Both the position numbers and the translations under genes were made by a program. A DNA stretch of 64,000 bases. Origin: an uncultured Bacteroidota bacterium. GTDB taxonomy: Bacteria > Bacteroidota > Bacteroidia > Flavobacteriales > Flavobacteriaceae. Below the pieces are notes generated by a model. That model saw only the letters and a list, made by a program, of their open reading frames with translations, searched no databases and was not told where the DNA came from. Shown here in pieces: positions 53,161 to 61,587 of the stretch (position 1 is its first letter; each line of letters starts with the position of its first letter). Location of the stretch: the NCBI GenBank assembly GCA_902535165.1, contig CACASE010000003.1, positions 57,550 to 121,549 of the forward strand. The letters are read 5' to 3'.

Positions 53161-54069
53161 ATGAATATTAATGTATTTGATGAAAATAGCCAATTGAAAG
53201 AATTAGTTGTCGGAAATTCATTTAATTTTAAATCTCAGATAAACTTCAGAGATTTATATGATCCAATTTCACTATTTCATTATTTAAAAGGTACTTTTCC
53301 TAACAAGTACAAACTACAAAATCAGATTTCTAACTTTAAAAAAATTTTACTTAATTATAATGTCAAGATACACGATTTAGAAGTTTTAGATACAAATCAA
53401 ATTTTTGTTAGAGACCTAGGTTTTATAATTGACAATAAATTTTTTATCTCCTCAATCTTACCAGATAGAGAGTTTGAAATTCAGGGGTTAAAAAAAATTT
53501 TGAAACAAATAAAAAATATTGTTAAACTACCTAAAAATGCTCATATCGAAGGTGGAGATGTAGTTTTAGATGAGGATCATATTTTTATAGGTTATTACGG
53601 ACAAAAAGATTATAAGAATCAAATTACGGCTAGAACAAATAAAAAAGCAATAAAGATTATAAGAAAATTTTTTCCAAATAAAAAAACCATACCTCTGGAA
53701 ATTATAAAATCTCCACGCATACCAACACAAAATGCTCTACATCTTGATTGTTGCTTTCAGCCTGTATCTCAGAATAAGGCAGTTATTTGTGTGGAGGCAT
53801 TTAAAAATCCTCTTGAACTGAATTATTTAGTTAGTTTATATGGTTTAGAGAATATATTTCAAATCACATTAAAGGAAATGTCAAAGTTATATTCAAATTT
53901 TTTTTCTATTGATAAAGATACTGTCATTTCTGATAAGAGATTTCATAGATTGAATAGATGGTTTCAGAAAGTTGGTGTTAATGTTGAAAAAATTAACTTT
54001 TCAGAAATTTCTAAACTTGGAGGTCTTTTCCGCTGTTGTACATTACCATTGATAAGAAAAAAAACATAA
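53161..54069 (+). CDS. Guanidino-group-modifying enzyme superfamily (amidinotransferase / arginine deiminase-related)
   Basis: FVRDLGFII, HIEGGDVVLD, ALHLDCCFQPV, C-terminal GGLFRCCTLPLIR with candidate catalytic Cys. Confidence 0.8.
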   Translation: MNINVFDENSQLKELVVGNSFNFKSQINFRDLYDPISLFHYLKGTFPNKYKLQNQISNFKKILLNYNVKIHDLEVLDTNQIFVRDLGFIIDNKFFISSILPDREFEIQGLKKILKQIKNIVKLPKNAHIEGGDVVLDEDHIFIGYYGQKDYKNQITARTNKKAIKIIRKFFPNKKTIPLEIIKSPRIPTQNALHLDCCFQPVSQNKAVICVEAFKNPLELNYLVSLYGLENIFQITLKEMSKLYSNFFSIDKDTVISDKRFHRLNRWFQKVGVNVEKINFSEISKLGGLFRCCTLPLIRKKT

Positions 54070-54136
54070 AGAATCCTTAATTGGTCCACTTATTGATGTA
54101 CTATAATAAAAAATTATTAAAATTTATTTTTATATA

Positions 54137-54144
54137 TAAATTTG
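54137..54144 (+). promoter_or_regulatory. -7 box TAAATTTG, 4 nt before ATG 54149
   Basis: TAnnTTTG. Confidence 0.5.
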
Positions 54145-54148
54145 CATA

Positions 54149-54817
54149 ATGAGAACTATTGTTTTATTGTTTTTTCCTTTATTAGTCTATGCTCAGACTA
54201 ACTTTGTATCATCAAGCTCATATGAATCAAACTTTCAATTAGTTCAAAGCGAAATTGCATCTGTATATAATCCTAAAACGACCAATTTTACTGGAAACAA
54301 GTATTTTTTTAAAAAATCTAAAGATGCTACATTAGTACTTTTTGATACTGATGAGCCCATTACAGTCAAGACTAATTACAACTTATTAGATCAAACTTTT
54401 GATATTGTTAGTGATGACAATGAAAAAACCTTAAAACTTCTTCCTAACAAAATTCTTAAAGTAAGTTTTGACGACAGAGTTTTTGTATCGAAAAATGGAA
54501 AGTTCTACGAGTCTATACATGAAAATAACAACTTTTCTTTATTAGCTGATACTTTTCTTGAAGCTTACATTCCTGAATATCAACCAGGAATCCAAGAAAA
54601 ACCAGATCCTAGATACAGAAGAAACAATTCTGTTTTCTTATATTACAAAGACAGGTTCACTTACATAGAAAGACGTAAAAACTTCTTGATATCTATTTTT
54701 CACAAATCCAAATCAAAAGAGATTAATAGTTTTTATAAAAAAAATAAAATATCACCAAGAGATGATGAAGAGCTTAAAGATTTATTTGTTGAATTTTTTG
54801 AATTTATAAACCTATAA
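54149..54817 (+). CDS. Secreted/periplasmic protein of unknown function
   Basis: 222 aa; signal peptide MRTIVLLFFPLLVYAQ; no recognised catalytic motif. Confidence 0.7.
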   Translation: MRTIVLLFFPLLVYAQTNFVSSSSYESNFQLVQSEIASVYNPKTTNFTGNKYFFKKSKDATLVLFDTDEPITVKTNYNLLDQTFDIVSDDNEKTLKLLPNKILKVSFDDRVFVSKNGKFYESIHENNNFSLLADTFLEAYIPEYQPGIQEKPDPRYRRNNSVFLYYKDRFTYIERRKNFLISIFHKSKSKEINSFYKKNKISPRDDEELKDLFVEFFEFINL

Positions 54818-55420
54818 GTCCATAATTAACTGTGCTCTCCTATTTATTTCAATCCAATTAGAACTTTCAACCAAATTTTCATTAGCAATCCAGCTCAATC
54901 CAATGCCGACGATATTTTTGTGTTTTAAATAAGCTTTAATATTGCTAGAGTTTATGCCACCCATCGCTATAAACTTTAGCTCACTTAATTTATTCTTGTT
55001 TATAAGTGAGTTTAAATTTCTTATACCTCCCAAATTTTCAGCAGGATAATATTTTAGAAATTGACATTTATAATTTAATGCAGTATTAATATCACTGATG
55101 TTTGATACTCCAGGAATAAAATTAAAATTAATTTGCTTTGAATATTCCAAAATATTGTAATCAGTAACAGGGGAAAATGCATATTTGATACCTAATGATT
55201 TAACAAAGTTTAAATCTTCAACACTTAATACTGTACCTACTCCAATATTAAATTCGTATTTAGAATTTGTTATTAACTCAATGGCTTTTCTTGATTCGAT
55301 AGTTCTTAATCTAATATCTAAATTTACGATTCCAGAATCGAACAAACATTTTGCTAAATCCAAAGCCTTGGTTGAGTCTTTGATGGTTAATACTGATATG
55401 ATTTTATTATTTTTGATCAA
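54812..55420 (-). CDS. KDPG/KDPGal-type aldolase (Eda/DgoA-like)
   Basis: NIGVGTVLSVEDLNFVKSLGIKYAFSP, FIPGVSNISDINTALNYKCQFLKYYPAE, FIAMGGINSSNIKAYL. Confidence 0.88.
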   Translation of the reverse strand: MIKNNKIISVLTIKDSTKALDLAKCLFDSGIVNLDIRLRTIESRKAIELITNSKYEFNIGVGTVLSVEDLNFVKSLGIKYAFSPVTDYNILEYSKQINFNFIPGVSNISDINTALNYKCQFLKYYPAENLGGIRNLNSLINKNKLSELKFIAMGGINSSNIKAYLKHKNIVGIGLSWIANENLVESSNWIEINRRAQLIMDL

Positions 55421-56399
55421 TACTTAATGAGTTAACTTTAAAGTTTTCAATTTCACTATCACTAATTGAATTTACATCACCAAATAATGTATGTGATATG
55501 GCAAAGGCAGATGTTGAATATGATATAATTTTTTGATCATCCCAGTTATTAAAAAAACCATTCATAGTTGCAGCTAAAAAAACATCACCAGCTCCAATCC
55601 TATCAACTTGATTGACTAAATAGCTTTTACTCAAATGAATATTTCCAAAATTAAATAGTGCACCTGCCAACATGTCTTTAAATCTAACAGTCATTCCTAT
55701 AAATGGAATATTAAATTTTTTATTTACAAAATTTATAGCATTCTTAGTTTCGGAGAAAAACTCATCATTTTTATAATTAAATTTATGGTTAAAGACTCTA
55801 GACAAGGTTTTTGCATTGGTAAATAAGAAATCAACATGGTTCAAAATTTTTAAATTAAAGTTCTTACAATCGTTTAATGACCACAATTTTTCTCTGTAAT
55901 TAATGTCATATATAATTTTTACACCTTTACTTTTAGAAATATCAATTATTTTAAAAATATTATCATAACATATCCTTGAAAGTGCAGGAGTTATTCCAGA
56001 AATAATTATATATGAAACATCCTTGATAATTTCATTAATGAATGATTCATTCAATATATATTTAGAAAAACTAGAGTCCTTTCTTTCATATATAATTTTT
56101 GATAGATTATTATTTTTACCTGGTATTGTATAATAAATTCCTAATTTATTGTCATCAAAAATTATATTTGGTTTTACATAATGTTCCTCAAGAAATTGTT
56201 TAGATTTTAATCCTAGTTCATTTGTTGGAAATGCAGACAAAAATGTACACTGATGTCCTTTACTAGCTAAGAAACATAATGAATTTGATTCTGATCCACC
56301 AAAATTAGTTTTAAACTCTTGTGATATACTTCTTTTTAAGGGACTATCGACCGGAGTATGTCTTAACATTAATTCACCATATCCGAGAATTTTTGTCAT
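55407..56399 (-). CDS. PfkB-family sugar kinase, 2-keto-3-deoxygluconate kinase-like
   Basis: TNFGGSESNSLCFLASKGHQCTFLSAFP, VDRIGAGDVFLAATMNGF anion-hole motif; adjacent to KDPG-type aldolase. Confidence 0.88.
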   Translation of the reverse strand: MTKILGYGELMLRHTPVDSPLKRSISQEFKTNFGGSESNSLCFLASKGHQCTFLSAFPTNELGLKSKQFLEEHYVKPNIIFDDNKLGIYYTIPGKNNNLSKIIYERKDSSFSKYILNESFINEIIKDVSYIIISGITPALSRICYDNIFKIIDISKSKGVKIIYDINYREKLWSLNDCKNFNLKILNHVDFLFTNAKTLSRVFNHKFNYKNDEFFSETKNAINFVNKKFNIPFIGMTVRFKDMLAGALFNFGNIHLSKSYLVNQVDRIGAGDVFLAATMNGFFNNWDDQKIISYSTSAFAISHTLFGDVNSISDSEIENFKVNSLSIDQK

Positions 56400-57401
56400 T
56401 TATACAGAATTACCAAGACCTAATACAACAGCAGATATAATAAGAACTAGTAAACCTAAAAGCAGTTTGTTAAATGGTTTATTAGCATTTTTCCATTCTC
56501 CGGCCCTATATGCCCAATAATTACTTATTATGAGTGATAATCCTAATAATATTGGCCAACCAATAACTGGACCTATTTCGCCAAGTAATGCAGCCCCTTG
56601 ACCATAAACTCCAAGAGCAGCAAACCAACAAAACCCAGCTATAAACGACCATTTATATGCATTCTTCGCGTTTTTAAATGAAAATGTTTTCCAGGAATTA
56701 TTCTTTATTAATAAAAATATTGCATATCCAAAATTCATCATAAATGCACCCCAAAGAACAACTACCCATGCTGCTAAACTTGAATTCCTGGCAATAACAC
56801 CATATTCTTGTGCCTTATCAGCTATTGGTGCAGCATTAGCAAACCCCACATTTAAGAGCGATGATAATAATCCACAGGTAACTGCTATTAAAATCCCCTT
56901 TACAATATTACTTGACTTATTATCACTACTTAAAAGCTTGTCTCTTTCTATTCCAGCTTTTGCAGTTATAGCAACACCAATTAATGAAATTAATAAACCT
57001 CCAATTATATATGGAAATGAAGGCTGAGAAGTAGCATTTTCAATTTGAAATAAAGGAATCAGACTTCCTGCAGAACCAGCTAAACCCATGACAATACCCA
57101 TTGTTAATGACAAACCAATATACGGAACACTAACCCCAAACATGATACCACCAATTCCCCACAGAAATCCAAATAACATTGCTAAATAAATAGCATCTTT
57201 TGGTGAATTTGAAATAATTTCAAAAAGATCTGGGATCGCTATAATTGCCCATATCATTGGAAATAAAATCATTGCAACCAAAACATGTACAACCCACCAC
57301 GATTCCCAGGACATAGGATTCATATACTTCATACCTAATCCAAAAGTTCCTTGAAAAAAACTAGCAAAAATTAATAGTAAAAAAGGTAAAAATAGTTCCA
57401 T
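56400..57401 (-). CDS. RhaT-like L-rhamnose/H+ symporter family permease
   Basis: ~10 TM; FASFFQGTFGLGMKYMNPMSWESWWVVH, GLLSSLLNVGFANAAPI. Confidence 0.82.
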   Translation of the reverse strand: MELFLPFLLLIFASFFQGTFGLGMKYMNPMSWESWWVVHVLVAMILFPMIWAIIAIPDLFEIISNSPKDAIYLAMLFGFLWGIGGIMFGVSVPYIGLSLTMGIVMGLAGSAGSLIPLFQIENATSQPSFPYIIGGLLISLIGVAITAKAGIERDKLLSSDNKSSNIVKGILIAVTCGLLSSLLNVGFANAAPIADKAQEYGVIARNSSLAAWVVVLWGAFMMNFGYAIFLLIKNNSWKTFSFKNAKNAYKWSFIAGFCWFAALGVYGQGAALLGEIGPVIGWPILLGLSLIISNYWAYRAGEWKNANKPFNKLLLGLLVLIISAVVLGLGNSV

Positions 57402-57407
57402 AATAAA

Positions 57408-58841
57408 TTATTTAGCAATACTGATTCTTTTTTTTATTAAGTAATCCTCTAATGCCAATTCTGAGCAATCATGTCCAACTCCACTCTGTTTGATTCCGCC
57501 GTGAGGAAGATATATATCATACTTAATTCCATTTACATGAATTTCGCCAAAATCAAGCTGATCCACAAACTTATCGATTCTTTTTTTGTCTTTAGTAAAT
57601 AAATATGAAGCAAGTCCATATTGGGTTTTATTAGCTTGATTTAAAACCTCGTCCTCATTTTTAAATTTAATTATACTTGCAACTGGTCCAAAAATCTCCT
57701 CATGAAAGATTGACATTGATTCATTAATTCCTGAGATGACTGTTGGTTCAAACCAATTACCATTCATTTTTGGAATTCCTCCTCCATATTCTAAATTCCC
57801 ACCAGAATCAATAGTATTTTTAATTAAATTAGTTATTCTATCCCTTGATTTTTTAGAAATTAATGGTCCGATTTCAAAATCTAAATCTTCAGAATAACCG
57901 ATTTTCAAATTTTTTGCTTTATCAATTAAACCTTTTAAAAATTTATCATATACTTTTTCATGAACAAAAAATCGGTTTGCAGCAACACAGATTTGTCCAC
58001 AGTTACCAAACTTTATGGCTGCTCCTATATTTATTGCAGTGTCAATATCAGCATCATCAAAAATAATAAATGGGGCATTTCCGCCTAATTCCATGCTATA
58101 TTTTTTAATTGATGTTGAGGAGTCAGAAATGACTTTTTTGGCTGTTTCTGTAGAGCCGATCATTGTTATTAGATTTGGTATTGTACTTTTAGATAAAGTT
58201 TGTGCAACTTCAGTTGGCTCTCCACATATAATATTAATTACACCTTTTGGAAAATTAATTTCTTTTAAAAGATTCCCTATGATATATAAAGATATTGGAG
58301 ATAATTCTGAGGGTTTTAGTATAAGACTACATCCAGAGGCCAAAGCTGGTCCAATTTTAAATCCGGCATTAAGTAGGGGAAAGTTCCAAGCTAAATAAGC
58401 CACAACTACTCCAATAGGTTTAGATACTAGTTTGTGATTGTGAGTCTCATCGTTTACAGCTATCTTCTCAGTTTTAACAAAATCATCAATTACATCAGCA
58501 TAATATTCTAAACTATTGGTAATGGATTCAATATCCTCAGCTGTAGCTGAATATGGTTTACCCATTTCATATGAAATTGCTTTTCTCAGTAAGACTTCGT
58601 TTTCCAGAATTTTTTCTCTAAGCATATACATCCATTCTTTCCTCTTGGTTAAAGGTAGTTTCGACCAGACTTTAAACCCTTTTGAGGCAGATTCCAAGGC
58701 TATGAGAGAATCTTTTTGGTTACCCCAAGCCAAAGAAGCAATTTTCTGTCCATTCAAAGGGCTATAAATATCTTTTGTGAGATTATCAACTGATGATTTC
58801 ATATCACCATCAATGTACATTTGAAGATTTCCAAATTCCAT
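57408..58841 (-). CDS. NAD(P)-dependent aldehyde dehydrogenase (succinate-semialdehyde-dehydrogenase-like)
   Basis: YSPLNGQKIASLAWG, YLAWNFPLLN, MELGGNAPFIIFDDAD, NCGQICVAANRF, HEEIFGPVASI. Confidence 0.92.
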   Translation of the reverse strand: MEFGNLQMYIDGDMKSSVDNLTKDIYSPLNGQKIASLAWGNQKDSLIALESASKGFKVWSKLPLTKRKEWMYMLREKILENEVLLRKAISYEMGKPYSATAEDIESITNSLEYYADVIDDFVKTEKIAVNDETHNHKLVSKPIGVVVAYLAWNFPLLNAGFKIGPALASGCSLILKPSELSPISLYIIGNLLKEINFPKGVINIICGEPTEVAQTLSKSTIPNLITMIGSTETAKKVISDSSTSIKKYSMELGGNAPFIIFDDADIDTAINIGAAIKFGNCGQICVAANRFFVHEKVYDKFLKGLIDKAKNLKIGYSEDLDFEIGPLISKKSRDRITNLIKNTIDSGGNLEYGGGIPKMNGNWFEPTVISGINESMSIFHEEIFGPVASIIKFKNEDEVLNQANKTQYGLASYLFTKDKKRIDKFVDQLDFGEIHVNGIKYDIYLPHGGIKQSGVGHDCSELALEDYLIKKRISIAK

Positions 58842-58843
58842 AA

Positions 58844-59971
58844 TTAGATCTTTACTTTGTTTAGATAGGTTTCATCAACATCAATTCCTAAACCTGGTTT
58901 AGTATTAACTTCAATATAACCATCTTTCATTACAATATTATTTTTAATTATATTTTCTCTTATTTTATTTTCTGTTCTGTCATACTCAATATAGGCGTCC
59001 TCTTGATACAATCTTCCTGGGATTGGTTCAAGATTAGATATAAAGTTAATAGCTGTAAAGAATGCAATTCCTGAGCCCCAGGTATGAGGGATAACCTTTA
59101 CACCTTTTGTAGAGGATAATGCTGTTATCCGCTTTGCCTCAGTTAAACCTCCACATGAGCATATATCCATTTGCAAAAAATCAATACAATTTTTATCCAA
59201 TAGTTTTTGAAATCCATATCTAAGATATTCACACTCACCTGCCGCGACGGGAATTGATGATTTTGCTTTAAAATCAGAATACTGATCATAAAATTCAGGG
59301 GAAAGTGGCTCTTCAAACCACTTAATATCAAAGCTTTCTAATTTTTTTGATAATTGTAAGGCCTCATCATATGAATATGCATGATTTGCGTCAATCATTA
59401 ATTCAATATCATAACCAATTGCATTTCTAACCTCTTTAACATTTTTAAAATCATCTTTTAGGTTTAGACCAACTTTCATCTTGATTGATTTAAAACCATC
59501 TTTTACATATCCTAATGCTTCTTCGCACAATTCTTCTGTGAGTGTTTTTGATTTGGAAAAATAAAGCCCAGTAGCATATGGTCTAATTTTATCTCTGTGT
59601 GAACCTCCTAAAAGAGTTGAAATTGGCTGCTTGTGATATTTTCCCTTTATATCCCATAAGGCAACATCAATTGCACTTATTGCTGAAAGAAATACGCCAG
59701 ATCGTCCATAGTCATGAACTCTTCTAAATAATGTTGACCAAATAACATCAGATTCTAGAGGACACATACCAATTATATTTTGTTTGATATAATTAATACT
59801 CTCTTTTACAACTGGTGCTGGCCCGTATGCTTCACCCCATCCAACTAATCCATTATCGCATATAACTTTGACAATACATATTTGGCGATTACCATACTCC
59901 CATTGTGAAAAGAAAAATTCTTTCTCTAAATCTTCATTTAAAACATATGGTGTTATCTCAACTATTTTCAT
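58844..59971 (-). CDS. Mandelate racemase/muconate lactonizing (enolase superfamily) sugar-acid dehydratase or cycloisomerase
   Basis: SIKMKVG (KxK), metal ligands LMIDANH / WFEEPL / AAGECEY, HTWGSG. ATG 59971 preferred over track start 59989, which overlaps the upstream stop. Confidence 0.88.
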   Translation of the reverse strand: MKIVEITPYVLNEDLEKEFFFSQWEYGNRQICIVKVICDNGLVGWGEAYGPAPVVKESINYIKQNIIGMCPLESDVIWSTLFRRVHDYGRSGVFLSAISAIDVALWDIKGKYHKQPISTLLGGSHRDKIRPYATGLYFSKSKTLTEELCEEALGYVKDGFKSIKMKVGLNLKDDFKNVKEVRNAIGYDIELMIDANHAYSYDEALQLSKKLESFDIKWFEEPLSPEFYDQYSDFKAKSSIPVAAGECEYLRYGFQKLLDKNCIDFLQMDICSCGGLTEAKRITALSSTKGVKVIPHTWGSGIAFFTAINFISNLEPIPGRLYQEDAYIEYDRTENKIRENIIKNNIVMKDGYIEVNTKPGLGIDVDETYLNKVKI

Positions 59972-59973
59972 TA

Positions 59974-61587
59974 TTAAAATCCTTGCCAAAGACCTTTGGA
60001 ATCTTCTTTAATATAATCGATTCTTATTGATTTATTGAAATAAGTATAAAAATCTGGTATTGATTCCAATTCATATATTAATTGTTCCATATTGTAGGCA
60101 ACTCTTCTTCCTTCATTTATTCTATTGTAAAATGATACTAACGAAGATTCATATATGCTATTATTAGGTTGTATTAAAACATCTTTTGGCCAATGATTTT
60201 TTTTAAATACATTGTTCTCAAAAAAAATATTTTTAATCTCTGAACTACCACCCGGGTCCGGTCTGTACTGATCTCCCAAAACCATAATTGGATCATTTTC
60301 AAAATAAAAGATATTATTAGCAACAAAAGCTCCTTTTGATGCTTTATCAACAGCGATTTTTGGAATGATATCTTTTCCTACATAAACAAAATTGCCGTAA
60401 ATGTAAGAGTTAAAGGGGCCTTTCCTTTTATTTCCATTACCATTATAACCACTTAACCAAAAGGTTTTACCTTCTTGGAAAGCTCCATTCTCACCTTTTA
60501 CTCGATTACCATCATTAATACTAACATTATATCTGTAGGAACAGTTATAATTATTACCTAAAATCTCTATAAAACCACCTGAATTATTTTTACTTAAGTT
60601 TTTTTCGATAATTATATCGTTACAATTGTAATCTATGTGACAACCAGCAGAATCAGCAGGACCATTAGCATTTTGAAATATGTTTCCAGATATAAGTGCA
60701 TAAGAACTTCCCCAAGTCCAGAGTCCACTTCCTCTTCCCCATTTCCTGGTATCATCAAAAGATCCTGAAAAAGTAGTGACATTTCCTTTGGCAATTAAAT
60801 TTTTTGTTGAACTAAAAACCATCCCAGGTCCACCAGATCTTAAGACTCTGTTATTTAGAATTTTTAGATTTAAAAACTGTTTTCCTCGGGCACCTTTAAA
60901 TCTTATTGCAGTGTGTGATATATTTGAAAAAAATGAATTTTCAATTTTAATATTTTCTAAATTTCCTTTATTAGAAAGATTGTTAACTCTAACTCCCCAG
61001 CCATAACTTTTTGTTCCATTTGGTGTACGTGCTTCTCTTTCATCTCTAATATATCCAGAATCTTCAAAAAAAACATCTCTAATATTAACATCTGATATAT
61101 TTAAATTATTGTGAATCTGTTCATCAGTAACTAAATATAAAATCCCTGCCCTTAAATCAGTTTTTAATTTTTTATGTAAAAATTCATTAGCACCTCCACC
61201 ATTTGCAGTTATTTCAATGTTTCTTATAATTATGTTGGATGAATTTTCAATAAATATAGCGGCTATTTTTCCTTTGTTATTTATTGTTGGAGTTTTTCTG
61301 TTTCCATCAATCATGTAATTTGAAACCTCAATTCTGTTCTTATTTATTAAATTAATAGTATTGGTAAAAACTGAACCATTAGCTAATAATATTTTATCAC
61401 CCTCTTTTAGTTTGATGTTTTCAATAAAATCTAGGGATTTTAGAGGTTTTTCTCTAGTTCCAAGGTTGTTATTATCTCCGTAAATGGAATTGAAATAATA
61501 CGAATGACCTACACCATTTTTTTCACCTATCTCACCCTGTGAACAAGATGTTAAAACAGAAAGCAAAACTATTAATAGATTTTTCAT
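59974..61587 (-). CDS. Right-handed parallel beta-helix lipoprotein (putative polysaccharide-active enzyme), paralog of the next gene
   Basis: Lipobox VLTSC; beta-helix repeats (NIIIRNIEITANGGG, NLSKNNSGGFIEILGNNYNC, YGNFVYVG). Confidence 0.75.
   Translation of the reverse strand: MKNLLIVLLSVLTSCSQGEIGEKNGVGHSYYFNSIYGDNNNLGTREKPLKSLDFIENIKLKEGDKILLANGSVFTNTINLINKNRIEVSNYMIDGNRKTPTINNKGKIAAIFIENSSNIIIRNIEITANGGGANEFLHKKLKTDLRAGILYLVTDEQIHNNLNISDVNIRDVFFEDSGYIRDEREARTPNGTKSYGWGVRVNNLSNKGNLENIKIENSFFSNISHTAIRFKGARGKQFLNLKILNNRVLRSGGPGMVFSSTKNLIAKGNVTTFSGSFDDTRKWGRGSGLWTWGSSYALISGNIFQNANGPADSAGCHIDYNCNDIIIEKNLSKNNSGGFIEILGNNYNCSYRYNVSINDGNRVKGENGAFQEGKTFWLSGYNGNGNKRKGPFNSYIYGNFVYVGKDIIPKIAVDKASKGAFVANNIFYFENDPIMVLGDQYRPDPGGSSEIKNIFFENNVFKKNHWPKDVLIQPNNSIYESSLVSFYNRINEGRRVAYNMEQLIYELESIPDFYTYFNKSIRIDYIKEDSKGLWQGF

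Noticed and set aside
54812-57401. Assignment of the cluster as an L-rhamnose pathway because of the RhaT-like permease
   Set aside because: No RhaA/RhaB/RhaD isomerase-kinase-aldolase genes are present; kinase and aldolase are of KDG/KDPG type, so the permease name alone is not evidence for rhamnose.
58015-58398. 127-aa plus-strand ORF (and 57863-58066, 58516-58767) antisense to the aldehyde dehydrogenase
   Set aside because: Lies fully inside a strongly conserved ALDH CDS on the other strand; composition is that of a complementary-frame artefact.
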